A DNA stretch of 64,000 nt from Paenibacillus illinoisensis NBRC 15959 (GCF_004000925.1 NZ_BIME01000015.1:87100-151099); one strand, 5' to 3'. Shown: positions 43,981 to 52,811, counted from the stretch's first letter. Notes: generated by a model from the letters alone, not told the origin. Program-made: numbers and translations.

Positions 43981-45585
43981 TTATTTGGCAGCAAGCTCCT
44001 GAACAGCCTGTTCAAGTTCTTTCTTCAGTGCTTCGCCGCCGAGTGACATGTAATCATTCATTTCCCGTTCGTATACCGCTTCGAATTCTTCCGGTTTCGC
44101 CATTGCTGTTTTCACGATAATGACATTGAGCTTATCTTTGAGTGCTGTACCATATTTCATTTCTGCTTCAATTGGTTTATCGAAGATAATTGGTCCTACA
44201 GTGTCCGTATTGGCAATATCAATGGACTGCTTCAACATCTCCTGATTGTTCTGCGGGAATCCCAATACCCAAGCCTTTTCATTCATGGCCTGGTCACCCA
44301 CATTTTTGCCGTTCGAAATGATGGCCATATCCCCTCCATTGAAAAGACGATCCTTGGCTTCCTGCGTGGCATCCTCTTTGACAACAGGAAGTCCATCAAC
44401 CAGTTCATAGTTCTCACCTTCAACCCCATTGAGGATATCCAACAGGTTATTGTCTGAAGCCATCCAGTCCAAATATTTTATGGCTTCCACAGCGCGTTTG
44501 CTGCTTTTAGGAATCATGATGTACATGCCGTTGGAGCCGTAACGAGACTTAATATGTTTGTTGTCTACATTCGCATTGGTATAAGCATCAACTGGAACCA
44601 GGTTGCTTCCCTCTACATTTTTGCGCAGATTGTCCAGCGTTCCATCCGCATAGAAGATGGCATCCACATCTTCTGACCAGTAGCCGATGTTACCGTTCTG
44701 CACGTCCTTGGCCAGTTGGGTTTTATCTTCATCCAGACTGAAGTCTTTGCTGATTAAGCCCTCGTTGTACAGCTTGTTCATGAACTTCATGGCATCCTTG
44801 AAACCCTCATGCAGTGGCAGCTCAAAACGCTGAGCGTAAGTCAGATCACCACTAACCGGCTTGATAAAGGAGTAGATTAATGTTTCAAATTGAGCTGGAG
44901 CCAGCGCCATTCCCATTGGAATGTTTTTGCTGCCAAGCTGGCCAGGGTCCTTCTCTTTAAACGCCTTCAAAGTGGTATACAGCTCATCGGTGGTTGTAGG
45001 CAATGGCAATCCCAGTTTGTCCAGCCAGTCCTTACGAATGTACGAGCTGTATCGTCCTGTAATCGCACGTTTACCCGGTATAGCGAACTGCTGGCCTTCC
45101 AGCTGTCCAAACTTTAATGTATCCTCGCCCAGGAACTTCTTCAGGTTCGGTCCATACTGATCCAGCAGTTCACCGACATCGGTCAGCCCGCCCTGCTGGG
45201 CATAGCGGTAGAACACACTTGAGTCATATACAAAAACAATATCGGGAACATCGGTATTGCTGGCCATGAGAACATTCAGCTTCGTCACTTCTTCCGAGCG
45301 TTGAATCGGTACGAACTGCACATCAATATTATTCGGGTCACCGAATTTTTCCTGCACCAGCTTTGATAAGTAGTTATTCGTAATGGTGTAAGGTGAAGGA
45401 CTGTTACCACGATCAAACACTTCCACTTTCAAGGTGACACGCTCGCCATTACCTGACGCATTGCCATCTGCTCCGCCTTGTTCTGATGCGGATGAACAGC
45501 CGGCCAGCAAGGAAACTCCCATTACCATCGTAAGCGCAAGTCCTACCCATTTCTTTAGACTCCCTTTGGTTGCTTTTCCTGTCAT
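43981..45585 (-). CDS. Extracellular sugar-binding lipoprotein (LplA type)
   Basis: About 534 residues from MTGKATKGSLKKW. AAAGGAG lies 9 bases before this ATG and directly abuts an alternative ATG three codons upstream. The signal peptide ends in SLLAGC, a lipobox. The mature protein is a large family 1 solute-binding protein like the one at 7010-8587 but clearly different in sequence, so its ligand is probably different. A cre-like site lies at 45674-45687 in its leader. Confidence 0.9.
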   Translation of the reverse strand: MTGKATKGSLKKWVGLALTMVMGVSLLAGCSSASEQGGADGNASGNGERVTLKVEVFDRGNSPSPYTITNNYLSKLVQEKFGDPNNIDVQFVPIQRSEEVTKLNVLMASNTDVPDIVFVYDSSVFYRYAQQGGLTDVGELLDQYGPNLKKFLGEDTLKFGQLEGQQFAIPGKRAITGRYSSYIRKDWLDKLGLPLPTTTDELYTTLKAFKEKDPGQLGSKNIPMGMALAPAQFETLIYSFIKPVSGDLTYAQRFELPLHEGFKDAMKFMNKLYNEGLISKDFSLDEDKTQLAKDVQNGNIGYWSEDVDAIFYADGTLDNLRKNVEGSNLVPVDAYTNANVDNKHIKSRYGSNGMYIMIPKSSKRAVEAIKYLDWMASDNNLLDILNGVEGENYELVDGLPVVKEDATQEAKDRLFNGGDMAIISNGKNVGDQAMNEKAWVLGFPQNNQEMLKQSIDIANTDTVGPIIFDKPIEAEMKYGTALKDKLNVIIVKTAMAKPEEFEAVYEREMNDYMSLGGEALKKELEQAVQELAAK

Positions 45586-45673
45586 TTGTGTCATCTCCTT
45601 TGCCCTTGTGTGAATGGTTAAATCCTGCCCAGAGTATTCCACATCATTCCTGACATTGGCAATAAACCCGTTT

Positions 45674-45687
45674 CGTAAACGCTTACA
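45674..45687 (-). promoter_or_regulatory. cre-like site before the second sugar-binding lipoprotein
   Basis: On the minus strand TGTAAGCGTTTACG matches the CcpA operator consensus WTGNAANCGNWNNCW except for the last base. It lies 89-102 bp upstream of the start codon, suggesting catabolite repression of the importer. Confidence 0.65.
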
Positions 45688-45935
45688 TAAGGAGAATGGT
45701 TTATCCCAGCGACGATTTTCGTACACTGACCATTTTCATTGGTTCCTTGACCCATGTATTCCATTCATGCTGCACAGTGTTATTACCGCCCAACCGACCT
45801 GCTTTCAAAATACGATAAACCATTTTCATACACTGCCTATATTCGCATGAACACAATAAACCGGAATCATGTGAGTTTGTCACACGATGAACTGACTGTC
45901 CCTCTAATAGCGGAATCGTTATGCTACAACAGCAA
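45688..45935. other. Regulatory region upstream of the second sugar cluster
   Basis: No gene is visible. Two imperfect direct repeats, CGATTTTCGTACACT (45713-45727) and CCATTTTCATACACT (45820-45834), match at 12 of 15 positions and are plausible sites for the AraC-type regulator. I could not fix a promoter. Confidence 0.4.
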
Positions 45936-45996
45936 TAGGGCGAATTCGTGCATGATGCTCTCCTGACGGAGAGCGCCTGCACGAATTCCGCCCTAT
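45936..45996. terminator. Long nested hairpin between the AraC-type gene and the importer genes
   Basis: TAGGGCG-AATTCGTGCA and TGCACGAATTC-C-GCCCTA pair over 17 bp with one bulge. Inside, GCTCTCC-TGAC-GGAGAGC (45957-45974) forms a second stem. It starts 17 bp after the AraC-type stop codon. There is no T run on either strand, so it may be a terminator, an mRNA-end protector or something else. Confidence 0.5.
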
Positions 45997-46012
45997 ACAT
46001 GTCCTGATGTAG

Positions 46013-48286
46013 TCAGCCGCTCGACTCTTTCTCTTCATGCTTGCCCGCGGGATGCTCACGCTTCAAACGGCGATAATCACCTGGCGTAATCCCTGTTACC
46101 CGTTTGAACACACGTCCAAGGGTAATTCCGTTGGCGTACCCAACTTTCAGAGCAATGTCCTGCAACGAAAGATCGGTATGGACCAGAAGTCGTTCAACCT
46201 CCTTCATCCGCAGCTCGGTCAGGAAATCCACAAACTTCATGTTAAACTCTGTTTTGAATAAATAACTTGCATGCTTGCCCGAAACCTGGAATCGATCACT
46301 CAGATGCTTCAGCGAAAGATCCGGATTCGCAAACTGTTCTTCAATGTATGTTTTCATCTCATTGACCAGTGCTCTGTAACTCTTGGTTTCGGTCACCGAT
46401 ACATAGGTTCGGAACAGTTCGGTCAGATCATCAAACAGCATGGATTTAACATCCTCAAGCGTCTTCGCTTCCTTCATCGATTTTAACCACTGATTCAAGT
46501 TCTCTTCGGATAATTTCTCCTGCAGCTCCTCTGACATCATGGCCACTTCGCGGCGAAGCATCTGCAGCATGGCCTCTAGAAGAGAGAGAATATCTTCATC
46601 GGGCAGCATGTTGTGCTCGAAGGCAGTAAAAATCTCCTCAAGCAGGTCACGCCACTGGCCGCTCGACATTCGGAATCGCTTCACAAAATCGGCGATCATC
46701 TGCAAGTAGGTGTAGGTTTCCAGCAACTGCTGAGAGGTTTCACCAGCCCCGGCCAGAACCACATCTCCATTCATCAGGAGCTTGCGCTGCATTACGGCTT
46801 CTGCTGCTGTATATGAGTCACGGATTGCTCCTACCCCTCTGGCAATCGGCCCGATTCCGAAGCTAAGCGAAATACGGAGATTCTGTTCCACCCAAGACCT
46901 GAACTCTTCTGCAACTGCACAGATTCGGTCAGTCATATCTTCACTTGGTTCCAGGGACTGGAACAGGATCGCAATCCGGTCCGCACTCACCCACTCCATC
47001 CAGCATTGCATTCCCGTGTTACGAGTGAGCTCCTGCAAGACGTTCATCAGAGCGAATTTTAGCGTGTTCTGCTCACCTCGCGTATATCGTTCATGGAACC
47101 CCTGCTCATATCGATTGATTTCTCCCAGTACAACCGTAAAGTGTGATGACTGATCCGTATCCGTTAACGGTGATAGCTCCTTTAATCGTTCAGTGGCACG
47201 ATACAGATTGTCACCCTGCAATAGATCGTTGAATAGCTTGCTCCGCTGCAGCAGCGCATTTTCCCTGCTTTTTTCGTCATAATCCATCATGTGATTAATC
47301 AGATTTTCCAGCACGCCGTCAATCAGCTTCATTTCGTCCACACTTGACCCTGATTGCTCCGATGCTCTGATTTGATGGGCCTCAATTCGGTTCATGATTA
47401 TCTGAATAGGCTTATAATTGCGGCGAGTGATATAGACAATATAAATGATGGCACAGACAACAGTCAGGGCTGCAATAAACACCCATACATAAGAAATGAC
47501 CGATACCCAGCCAAAGAGATTGCCTGCTTTAATACCACTATCGAGCGTCCAACCAAGCCTTTCGAGGTGAAGTGTATTTAATGCTTGTCCCCCATGAGCG
47601 CCTTCACTGTCTGAGTGGGCATTATATACAACCTGACCCTTCTGATCCGTAACCGTCATGAAGGAAAGCTGTCCATTCACCATGCTGTCGATGCTCTGCT
47701 CAATGCTGCTCATCTTGATATTAATGACCAGTACACCATCGGTACCAAAGGGTAAAGGCATGTCCTTATTAACCGTGAGCACCCGGATTGGGGTACGCTG
47801 AACCGACTCCACATCATACACGCGGACGGGCTGCCACCCGGGAGCAAGGGAACCAGACATGATCTGTTCAATCCAGTATTGATCTGCAAAACCTTCTATT
47901 TCTCGTGCTCCGCTTGAAGTTAAAGCGCTATCATTCTTTTTATCATATAAATAAATCGATTGAATCCAAGAGGAGGAATTCGTCAGTTCACGCAAACTCT
48001 GCGCGATGGTATAGACGGTTTCCTTGCTTGCCTGACCTGGATTGTTGAAGTAGAGCTTATACGCCTGCTCACTCTGTACGGCCTCCGTCACCGACAGTTC
48101 AATATCACGTATAGTACGATCAAGATTATCTACCAGATAACTGGCGGATATACGGTCCGCTTTTCTCGTTTCTTCTCGGGAGATATCGTTAATGAACACA
48201 AAAGCAATAAAAATGAGTATGGTCACGGTAAGAAAAAAAATAGGGAAATACGAAAAGAGTAACCGATAATACCAAGTACGGGACAA
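46013..48286 (-). CDS. Membrane-bound AraC-family regulator
   Basis: A 757-residue protein. The start codon is TTG at 48286, preceded by GAGGAGTGGGGTCTA, which explains the absence of a nearby ATG. The order is transmembrane helix (LLFSYFPIFFLTVTILIFIAFVF), an extracytoplasmic Cache-like sensor to about residue 265, a second helix (VISYVWVFIAALTVVCAIIYIVY), a cytoplasmic region, and a C-terminal AraC double helix-turn-helix (LSDRFQVSGKHASYLFKTEF, VGYANGITLGRVFKRVTGI). It lies upstream of the second importer and is its likely activator. Confidence 0.9.
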   Translation of the reverse strand: MSRTWYYRLLFSYFPIFFLTVTILIFIAFVFINDISREETRKADRISASYLVDNLDRTIRDIELSVTEAVQSEQAYKLYFNNPGQASKETVYTIAQSLRELTNSSSWIQSIYLYDKKNDSALTSSGAREIEGFADQYWIEQIMSGSLAPGWQPVRVYDVESVQRTPIRVLTVNKDMPLPFGTDGVLVINIKMSSIEQSIDSMVNGQLSFMTVTDQKGQVVYNAHSDSEGAHGGQALNTLHLERLGWTLDSGIKAGNLFGWVSVISYVWVFIAALTVVCAIIYIVYITRRNYKPIQIIMNRIEAHQIRASEQSGSSVDEMKLIDGVLENLINHMMDYDEKSRENALLQRSKLFNDLLQGDNLYRATERLKELSPLTDTDQSSHFTVVLGEINRYEQGFHERYTRGEQNTLKFALMNVLQELTRNTGMQCWMEWVSADRIAILFQSLEPSEDMTDRICAVAEEFRSWVEQNLRISLSFGIGPIARGVGAIRDSYTAAEAVMQRKLLMNGDVVLAGAGETSQQLLETYTYLQMIADFVKRFRMSSGQWRDLLEEIFTAFEHNMLPDEDILSLLEAMLQMLRREVAMMSEELQEKLSEENLNQWLKSMKEAKTLEDVKSMLFDDLTELFRTYVSVTETKSYRALVNEMKTYIEEQFANPDLSLKHLSDRFQVSGKHASYLFKTEFNMKFVDFLTELRMKEVERLLVHTDLSLQDIALKVGYANGITLGRVFKRVTGITPGDYRRLKREHPAGKHEEKESSG

Positions 48287-48427
48287 TAGACCCCACTCCT
48301 CACTCCACTGAGCTAATGTACATCAGCTGTGGTTCTCCTATTATTTATCACATTTTCATTCATTCTTGCTCTGATTGTGGCGTTTTCGGGTAACTCCAAA
48401 TAAGTCCGATAGATGCAATTTGATGTT

Positions 48428-48471
48428 ATTATAGCACAAGCTTCAGAGCAGCCAAGCAGGGAATTATAGCA
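48428..48471 (-). promoter_or_regulatory. Tandem extended -10 promoters for the AraC-type gene
   Basis: On the minus strand TGCTATAAT occurs twice, at 48471-48463 and 48436-48428. The downstream copy has TTGGCT (48455-48450) at 16 bp. Both lie after the prs terminator and 140-180 bp before the TTG start. Confidence 0.6.
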
Positions 48472-48502
48472 TCAAGCAGTTCATATATAATTTAGATAAA
48501 AA

Positions 48503-48541
48503 ACAAAAAACCGTGCTGAGCAGTTAACTACTCAAACACGG
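48503..48541 (-). terminator. Terminator after prs
   Basis: On the minus strand CCGTG (48541-48537) pairs with CACGG (48515-48511), with an inner stem GAGTAG-TTAA-CTGCTC, followed by TTTTTTG. Confidence 0.85.
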
Positions 48542-48564
48542 ATCAGCAAATTTCCATGAACACT

Positions 48565-49512
48565 TCAGATGCCCGAATCTTTAAACAATGTCGCCATGGA
48601 GCCTCCATCCACAATAATGCGAACGGCTCTTGCCAGCATTGGCGCAACAGGCAGGACTTTGAAGCACTCCGGATGGTCATCAGGCAGCGCAATGGAATCT
48701 GTGACAACCACTTCGGCTATGGATGGATGATTAAGCTTGGTTAGCGCATTACCCGAGAATAGACCGTGTGTCGCACACACATACACATTTTTGGCCCCGC
48801 GTTCCTTCAACCCTTCCACCACATTCAAAATCGTCGTCCCTGTATCAATGAGATCCTCAATGATAATGGGCGTGCGTCCTTCCACATCTCCAATCACATG
48901 TGTAATGATGGATTCATTGTGGCTCGGCCGCTTTTTGATCATAATGGCAAAAGGTGAGTCCAACCGATTGGCCAGCTTCTCCGCCATGGATGCCCGTCCT
49001 GCATCCGGGGATACAACCACCGGATTTTCAATGCCTTTGCTGAGCAGGTACTCGCTTATCAGATCAAGCGATGTCATATGATCGACAGGAATGTTGAAGA
49101 AGCCCTGGATCGCTGCTGCATGCAAATCAATCGTAACTACCCGGTTTGCACCGGCTGTCGTCAGGACATCTGCCACCATCTTAGCCGAGATCGGCTCACG
49201 TGGTGCAGACTTGCGCTCCTGACGGGCATATCCGTAATAGGGAACGATAATGTTCACTGTGCGGGCAGAAGCCCGTTTGGCTGCATCAATCATCACGAGC
49301 AGTTCGACAAACAGCTCGTTAATCGGATGAGACAGTGACTGGACCAGAAACACATCACAGTTACGGATGGTTTCTTCGTAATGAACGTATATTTCTCCGC
49401 TCTTGAACCGGGACAGCTTAATTTTGCCCAACTGTACACCCAGCTTGTCACATACCTGTTCTGCCAGCTTGGGGTTCGATGAACCGGAAAAAATACGTAA
49501 CGAATGTTGCAT
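48565..49512 (-). CDS. prs: Ribose-phosphate pyrophosphokinase paralogue
   Basis: A 315-residue PRPP synthetase homologue. The flexible loop RQERKSAPREPISAK and the ribose-binding DLHAAAIQGFF are present. Other sites differ from the usual Bacillus sequence: SPDAGR where SPDHGG is normal, IKKRP where DKRRP is normal, and the PRPP loop EDLIDTGTT in place of DDIIDTAGT. It is therefore probably a second copy rather than the housekeeping enzyme near glmU. PRPP is the first substrate of histidine synthesis, and the gene follows hisJ by 82 bp. It may have its own promoter in that gap. Confidence 0.85.
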   Translation of the reverse strand: MQHSLRIFSGSSNPKLAEQVCDKLGVQLGKIKLSRFKSGEIYVHYEETIRNCDVFLVQSLSHPINELFVELLVMIDAAKRASARTVNIIVPYYGYARQERKSAPREPISAKMVADVLTTAGANRVVTIDLHAAAIQGFFNIPVDHMTSLDLISEYLLSKGIENPVVVSPDAGRASMAEKLANRLDSPFAIMIKKRPSHNESIITHVIGDVEGRTPIIIEDLIDTGTTILNVVEGLKERGAKNVYVCATHGLFSGNALTKLNHPSIAEVVVTDSIALPDDHPECFKVLPVAPMLARAVRIIVDGGSMATLFKDSGI

Positions 49513-49560
49513 AATGCCCCTCCCGAGGGTTAGATTCCCTATATAATCCCTTATTGAACA

Positions 49561-49607
49561 AGGTTATTTCCTAACCTCATTATACCCCACTGCCTTATAC
49601 ATTTAAA
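49561..49607 (-). promoter_or_regulatory. Candidate prs promoter with inverted repeat at the start point
   Basis: On the minus strand TTTAAA (49607-49602), a 17-bp spacer and TATAAT (49584-49579). The perfect inverted repeat AGGTTA-GGAAA-TAACCT (49577-49561) follows, covering the expected start of transcription, so it could be an operator. Confidence 0.5.
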
Positions 49608-50419
49608 GGAACGAAAGAGCGGCGGCGGCCTTCAAAAACAGCTACCTCCGTACAACCCAGCTCCTTCAGAAGCTGCTCGGCTTCAGGCAAGTGTTCACCC
49701 AGTTTAAGTGGGTCATGGGCATCAGAACCAAGGGTGAGCGGGATACCCAGCTTAATGGCTTCTGTTAACATCCGGCGACTAGGGAACATCTCAGCACAAG
49801 GCTTCGACAATCCCGATGCATTAAGCTCCATAGCACAGCCACTCTTCGCAATGGCTTGCAGAGCTGCATTCTCCAGTGCAATACGCTCTTCCGTCTGCTC
49901 CGGTGAGGGATTGAAGCCAAAACGCTTAATAACGTCAGTGTGCCCCATAATATCGTACATGCCTGTAGCAGCAGCTTTACTTACCGCATCATAATACTGA
50001 CGGTATACCTCTAAAATATCTTTGCCTTCCCAGTGATGGGTCTGGCGGAAGTCGGTAATATCCCATTCCCCAAGGAAATGAACCGAACCGATGATGTAAT
50101 CCCAAGGATAACGTTCAATAATTGACCGGATTTCTGACTCCCATCCTTCGATGTAATCCCCTTCAAGGCCAACACGCACCTCGATCTGTCCGCGGTACCT
50201 CTCTTTTAGCGAGAAGCATTCTTCCACATAACGAGGCAGCTCCTCCATGGGCATGGCCATTTCGGGATAATAATTCGCTGGATCTACATGCAGCAAAGGC
50301 ATGTGATCAGACAGTCCAATCTGGGACAGTCCAATCTCCACGCCTCGCTGTACATAAGCCTCAAGCTTGCCGACAGCATGACCGCAGCGCTCATGGTGAG
50401 TGTGATAGTCAATACGCAT
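49595..50419 (-). CDS. hisJ: Histidinol-phosphatase (PHP family)
   Basis: A 274-residue enzyme of the PHP (polymerase and histidinol phosphatase) fold, the type that dephosphorylates histidinol phosphate in Bacillales. Metal ligands show in YHTHHERCGHA near the N-terminus, GSVHFLG and DIMGHTDVI in the middle, and LGSDAHDPLKLG near the end. It begins 11 bp after the hisIE stop, behind GGGGGTGCTCTA. It fills the one step not covered by the other his genes here. Confidence 0.93.
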   Translation of the reverse strand: MRIDYHTHHERCGHAVGKLEAYVQRGVEIGLSQIGLSDHMPLLHVDPANYYPEMAMPMEELPRYVEECFSLKERYRGQIEVRVGLEGDYIEGWESEIRSIIERYPWDYIIGSVHFLGEWDITDFRQTHHWEGKDILEVYRQYYDAVSKAAATGMYDIMGHTDVIKRFGFNPSPEQTEERIALENAALQAIAKSGCAMELNASGLSKPCAEMFPSRRMLTEAIKLGIPLTLGSDAHDPLKLGEHLPEAEQLLKELGCTEVAVFEGRRRSFVPLNV

Positions 50420-50430
50420 TAGAGCACCCC

Positions 50431-51159
50431 CTAATCGCGGCGTGGCCGTTCATGACGGCGGCTCAGCTCAGCCATAATGTCGTCCAGCGGCAGTTTGCGC
50501 TCTTGCAGTAGAACGAGCAGGTGATACATCAGGTCACTGACCTCAAGTCGAAGCTCGTCATTATCTTTATTTTTGGCGGCGATGATCGTTTCGGACGCTT
50601 CTTCGCCGATTTTTTTCAATATTTTATCAACGCCCTTATCAAACAGATACGTGGTATATGCACCTTCTGGACGTTCCACTTCACGTTGAGCAATGACGGA
50701 TTCAAGCTCAGCAAGTACCTCAAAGCGACCTTCGGCTTTTGATTCCGAGGCGTCTACGTTTGTTTCATTTCCGGATTGTTCTGTAGAATTCTGAGGCAGT
50801 CCTACAATTTCATTATGGAAACAGGTCACTTCACCGGTATGGCAGGCAGGACCGTTTGGTTTAACCTCTACCAGCAGCGTATCCCCATCACAATCGTACT
50901 TCAGTGAGGTAATCGTCTGTACGTTCCCGGACGTAGCGCCTTTATGCCACAGCTCTTGGCGTGAACGGGACCAGAACCAGGTTTCTCCCGATTCCAGTGA
51001 CAATTTCAATGATTCCCGGTTCATATATGCCATCATTAACACTTGGCGTGTCTCAGCATCCTGCACGATTGCAGGAACCAGACCGTCACTCCAGCGGATA
51101 TGCTCTACAACCTGCTCCAGGGATAAGCGCTCCCTGATCTCGTTACTTACATTACTCAC
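50431..51159 (-). CDS. hisIE: Bifunctional phosphoribosyl-AMP cyclohydrolase / phosphoribosyl-ATP pyrophosphatase
   Basis: A 242-residue fusion catalysing two early steps of histidine synthesis. Residues about 1-120 are HisI (METWFWSRSRQELWHKGATSG-type region and CHTGEVTCF with the zinc ligands). Residues about 150-242 are HisE (FDKGVDKILKKIGEEASETIIAAKN). The two are joined by a Ser/Glu/Asn-rich linker of about 30 residues. Its start overlaps the end of hisF by 8 bases. Confidence 0.95.
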   Translation of the reverse strand: MSNVSNEIRERLSLEQVVEHIRWSDGLVPAIVQDAETRQVLMMAYMNRESLKLSLESGETWFWSRSRQELWHKGATSGNVQTITSLKYDCDGDTLLVEVKPNGPACHTGEVTCFHNEIVGLPQNSTEQSGNETNVDASESKAEGRFEVLAELESVIAQREVERPEGAYTTYLFDKGVDKILKKIGEEASETIIAAKNKDNDELRLEVSDLMYHLLVLLQERKLPLDDIMAELSRRHERPRRD

Positions 51160-51913
51160 GGATCTCCACCCCTTGTTCTCTCAAATGTTGTTTTAACGCC
51201 GGTACAGCGATCTCTTTATAATGAAATATCGTTGCAGCAAGTCCTGCATCTGCTTTGCCAGCAGTAAACACGTCATAGAAATGAGATTCCTTACCCGCAC
51301 CGCCTGAAGCAATGACAGGAATTCGTACTGATTCGGATACAGCAGCAGTCAGCTTCAGGTCGAATCCATCTTTGGTTCCATCCGCATCCATGCTGGTTAG
51401 CAGAATTTCGCCGGCTCCCAGTTCCTCAGCCTGTTTCACCCATTCGAGCGCCTTGATTCCTGAAGGTTTCCGTCCCCCGTGAGTATAGACCTCCCACTCT
51501 CCCCAGGCTTCATTGTACTTGGCATCTACGGCCACTACAATACATTGGGAACCGAAGCGGCGAGCACCGTCGGCAATCAGCTGGGGATTCAGCACAGCAG
51601 CCGTGTTGACTGCGATTTTGTCTGCACCCGCACGCAGGATGCGCTTCATGTCTTCAACTTTGGAGATGCCGCCACCAACAGTAAAGGGGATGGCGATTTC
51701 GCCAGCGGTCTGCCGTACCACTTCTTCCATCGTTTCGCGACCTTCGACAGAAGCTGAAATATCGAGAAATACCAGTTCGTCTGCACCTTCTCGGTCATAC
51801 AGTGCCGCCAGCTCAACCGGATCACCCGCATCGCGGAGATTCACGAAGTTAACGCCTTTGACAACACGGCCATCCTTAACGTCCAGACAGGGAATAATTC
51901 TTTTTGCCAGCAT
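51152..51913 (-). CDS. hisF: Imidazole glycerol phosphate synthase, cyclase subunit HisF
   Basis: A 253-residue TIM barrel that makes imidazole glycerol phosphate and AICAR with ammonia from HisH. Catalytic Asp11 lies in IPCLDVKDGRVVKG and the second Asp in LLTSMDADGTKDG. It starts behind AGAGGAAGAGGAGT, 27 bp after hisA, and overlaps hisIE by 8 bases. It works as a complex with HisH, encoded two genes upstream. Confidence 0.97.
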   Translation of the reverse strand: MLAKRIIPCLDVKDGRVVKGVNFVNLRDAGDPVELAALYDREGADELVFLDISASVEGRETMEEVVRQTAGEIAIPFTVGGGISKVEDMKRILRAGADKIAVNTAAVLNPQLIADGARRFGSQCIVVAVDAKYNEAWGEWEVYTHGGRKPSGIKALEWVKQAEELGAGEILLTSMDADGTKDGFDLKLTAAVSESVRIPVIASGGAGKESHFYDVFTAGKADAGLAATIFHYKEIAVPALKQHLREQGVEIRE

Positions 51914-51940
51914 ACTCCTCTTCCTCTCTATCCAGTTCCT

Positions 51941-52675
51941 TTACTTGTTGACTGCGCGCACCGCTTCGGACAGATCGATACTGCCGGTATACAGCGCCTT
52001 ACCAACGATTGCTCCTCCGATTCCATCATCCGCATGACGGCTCAGGCGAAGCAGATCATCCATCACACTGACACCTCCGGAAGCGATAACATTACGTCCG
52101 CTCGCCTTGGCGAGAGATACAATGGCTTCCACATTTGGCCCCTGCATCATTCCATCACGGGAAATGTCAGTGAAGATAAACGTCTCGGCACCAAATGCCG
52201 CCAGTTCCTTCGCCAGTACTTCAGCTTGCACCTCAGATGTTTCCAGCCAGCCGCGAGTAGCCACATAACCGTTTCGGGCATCGATACCGATCGCCACTTT
52301 ATCTCCATAACGTCCTAACACTTCTTCGGTAAATGCACGGTCTTCAATAGCTGCTGTTCCGATAATGAGCCGGCTCACACCAAGACCCAGCAAGCGTTCT
52401 ACATCAGCTACGGTACGCAGCCCTCCGCCTACCTGAACAGGCACGTTCACTGCGGATGCAATGCGACCAATAAGTTCGTCATTTACGGGGTGACCCGCTT
52501 TTGCACCATCCAGATCGACCAGATGAACGTATGTACCACCTTGCTTCTCCCAGGAGAGGGCAACCTGTACAGGGTCATCATTATATACCGTCTCCTGATT
52601 GTAATCCCCCTGCACCAGTCTTACACATTTGCCGTCCCGGATATCAATTGCCGGATATATGATAAAAGATGACAT
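51941..52675 (-). CDS. hisA: ProFAR isomerase HisA
   Basis: A 244-residue TIM-barrel isomerase acting before HisF/HisH. The N-terminal YPAIDIRDGKCVRLVQGDY and the FTDISRDGMMQGPN segment carry the catalytic Asp pair. The ATG follows AGGAGGCCTTGT. A 136-bp gap containing a hairpin separates it from hisH, the largest gap among the his genes. Confidence 0.97.
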   Translation of the reverse strand: MSSFIIYPAIDIRDGKCVRLVQGDYNQETVYNDDPVQVALSWEKQGGTYVHLVDLDGAKAGHPVNDELIGRIASAVNVPVQVGGGLRTVADVERLLGLGVSRLIIGTAAIEDRAFTEEVLGRYGDKVAIGIDARNGYVATRGWLETSEVQAEVLAKELAAFGAETFIFTDISRDGMMQGPNVEAIVSLAKASGRNVIASGGVSVMDDLLRLSRHADDGIGGAIVGKALYTGSIDLSEAVRAVNK

Positions 52676-52742
52676 ACAAGGCCTCCTGATTTGTTCTTTA
52701 TTTGTTTATCCATCTATATGGGTATGACTGCTTATTAAAAGT

Positions 52743-52763
52743 AGGATAGGGGCTGCCTATCCT
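52743..52763 (-). terminator. Hairpin with U-rich tail between hisH and hisA
   Basis: On the minus strand AGGATAGG-CAGCC-CCTATCCT (52763-52743) is followed by ACTTTTAATAAG. It resembles a weak intrinsic terminator inside the operon. Confidence 0.5.
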
Positions 52764-52811
52764 GCATAGCATAGCTTTAATCTAAACGGGTCTTCTGCTC
52801 GGGAATCCGAT

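Noticed and set aside
45936..45996. Insertion-sequence inverted repeats
   Set aside because: The arms enclose only about 25 bases and there is no transposase or target duplication nearby.
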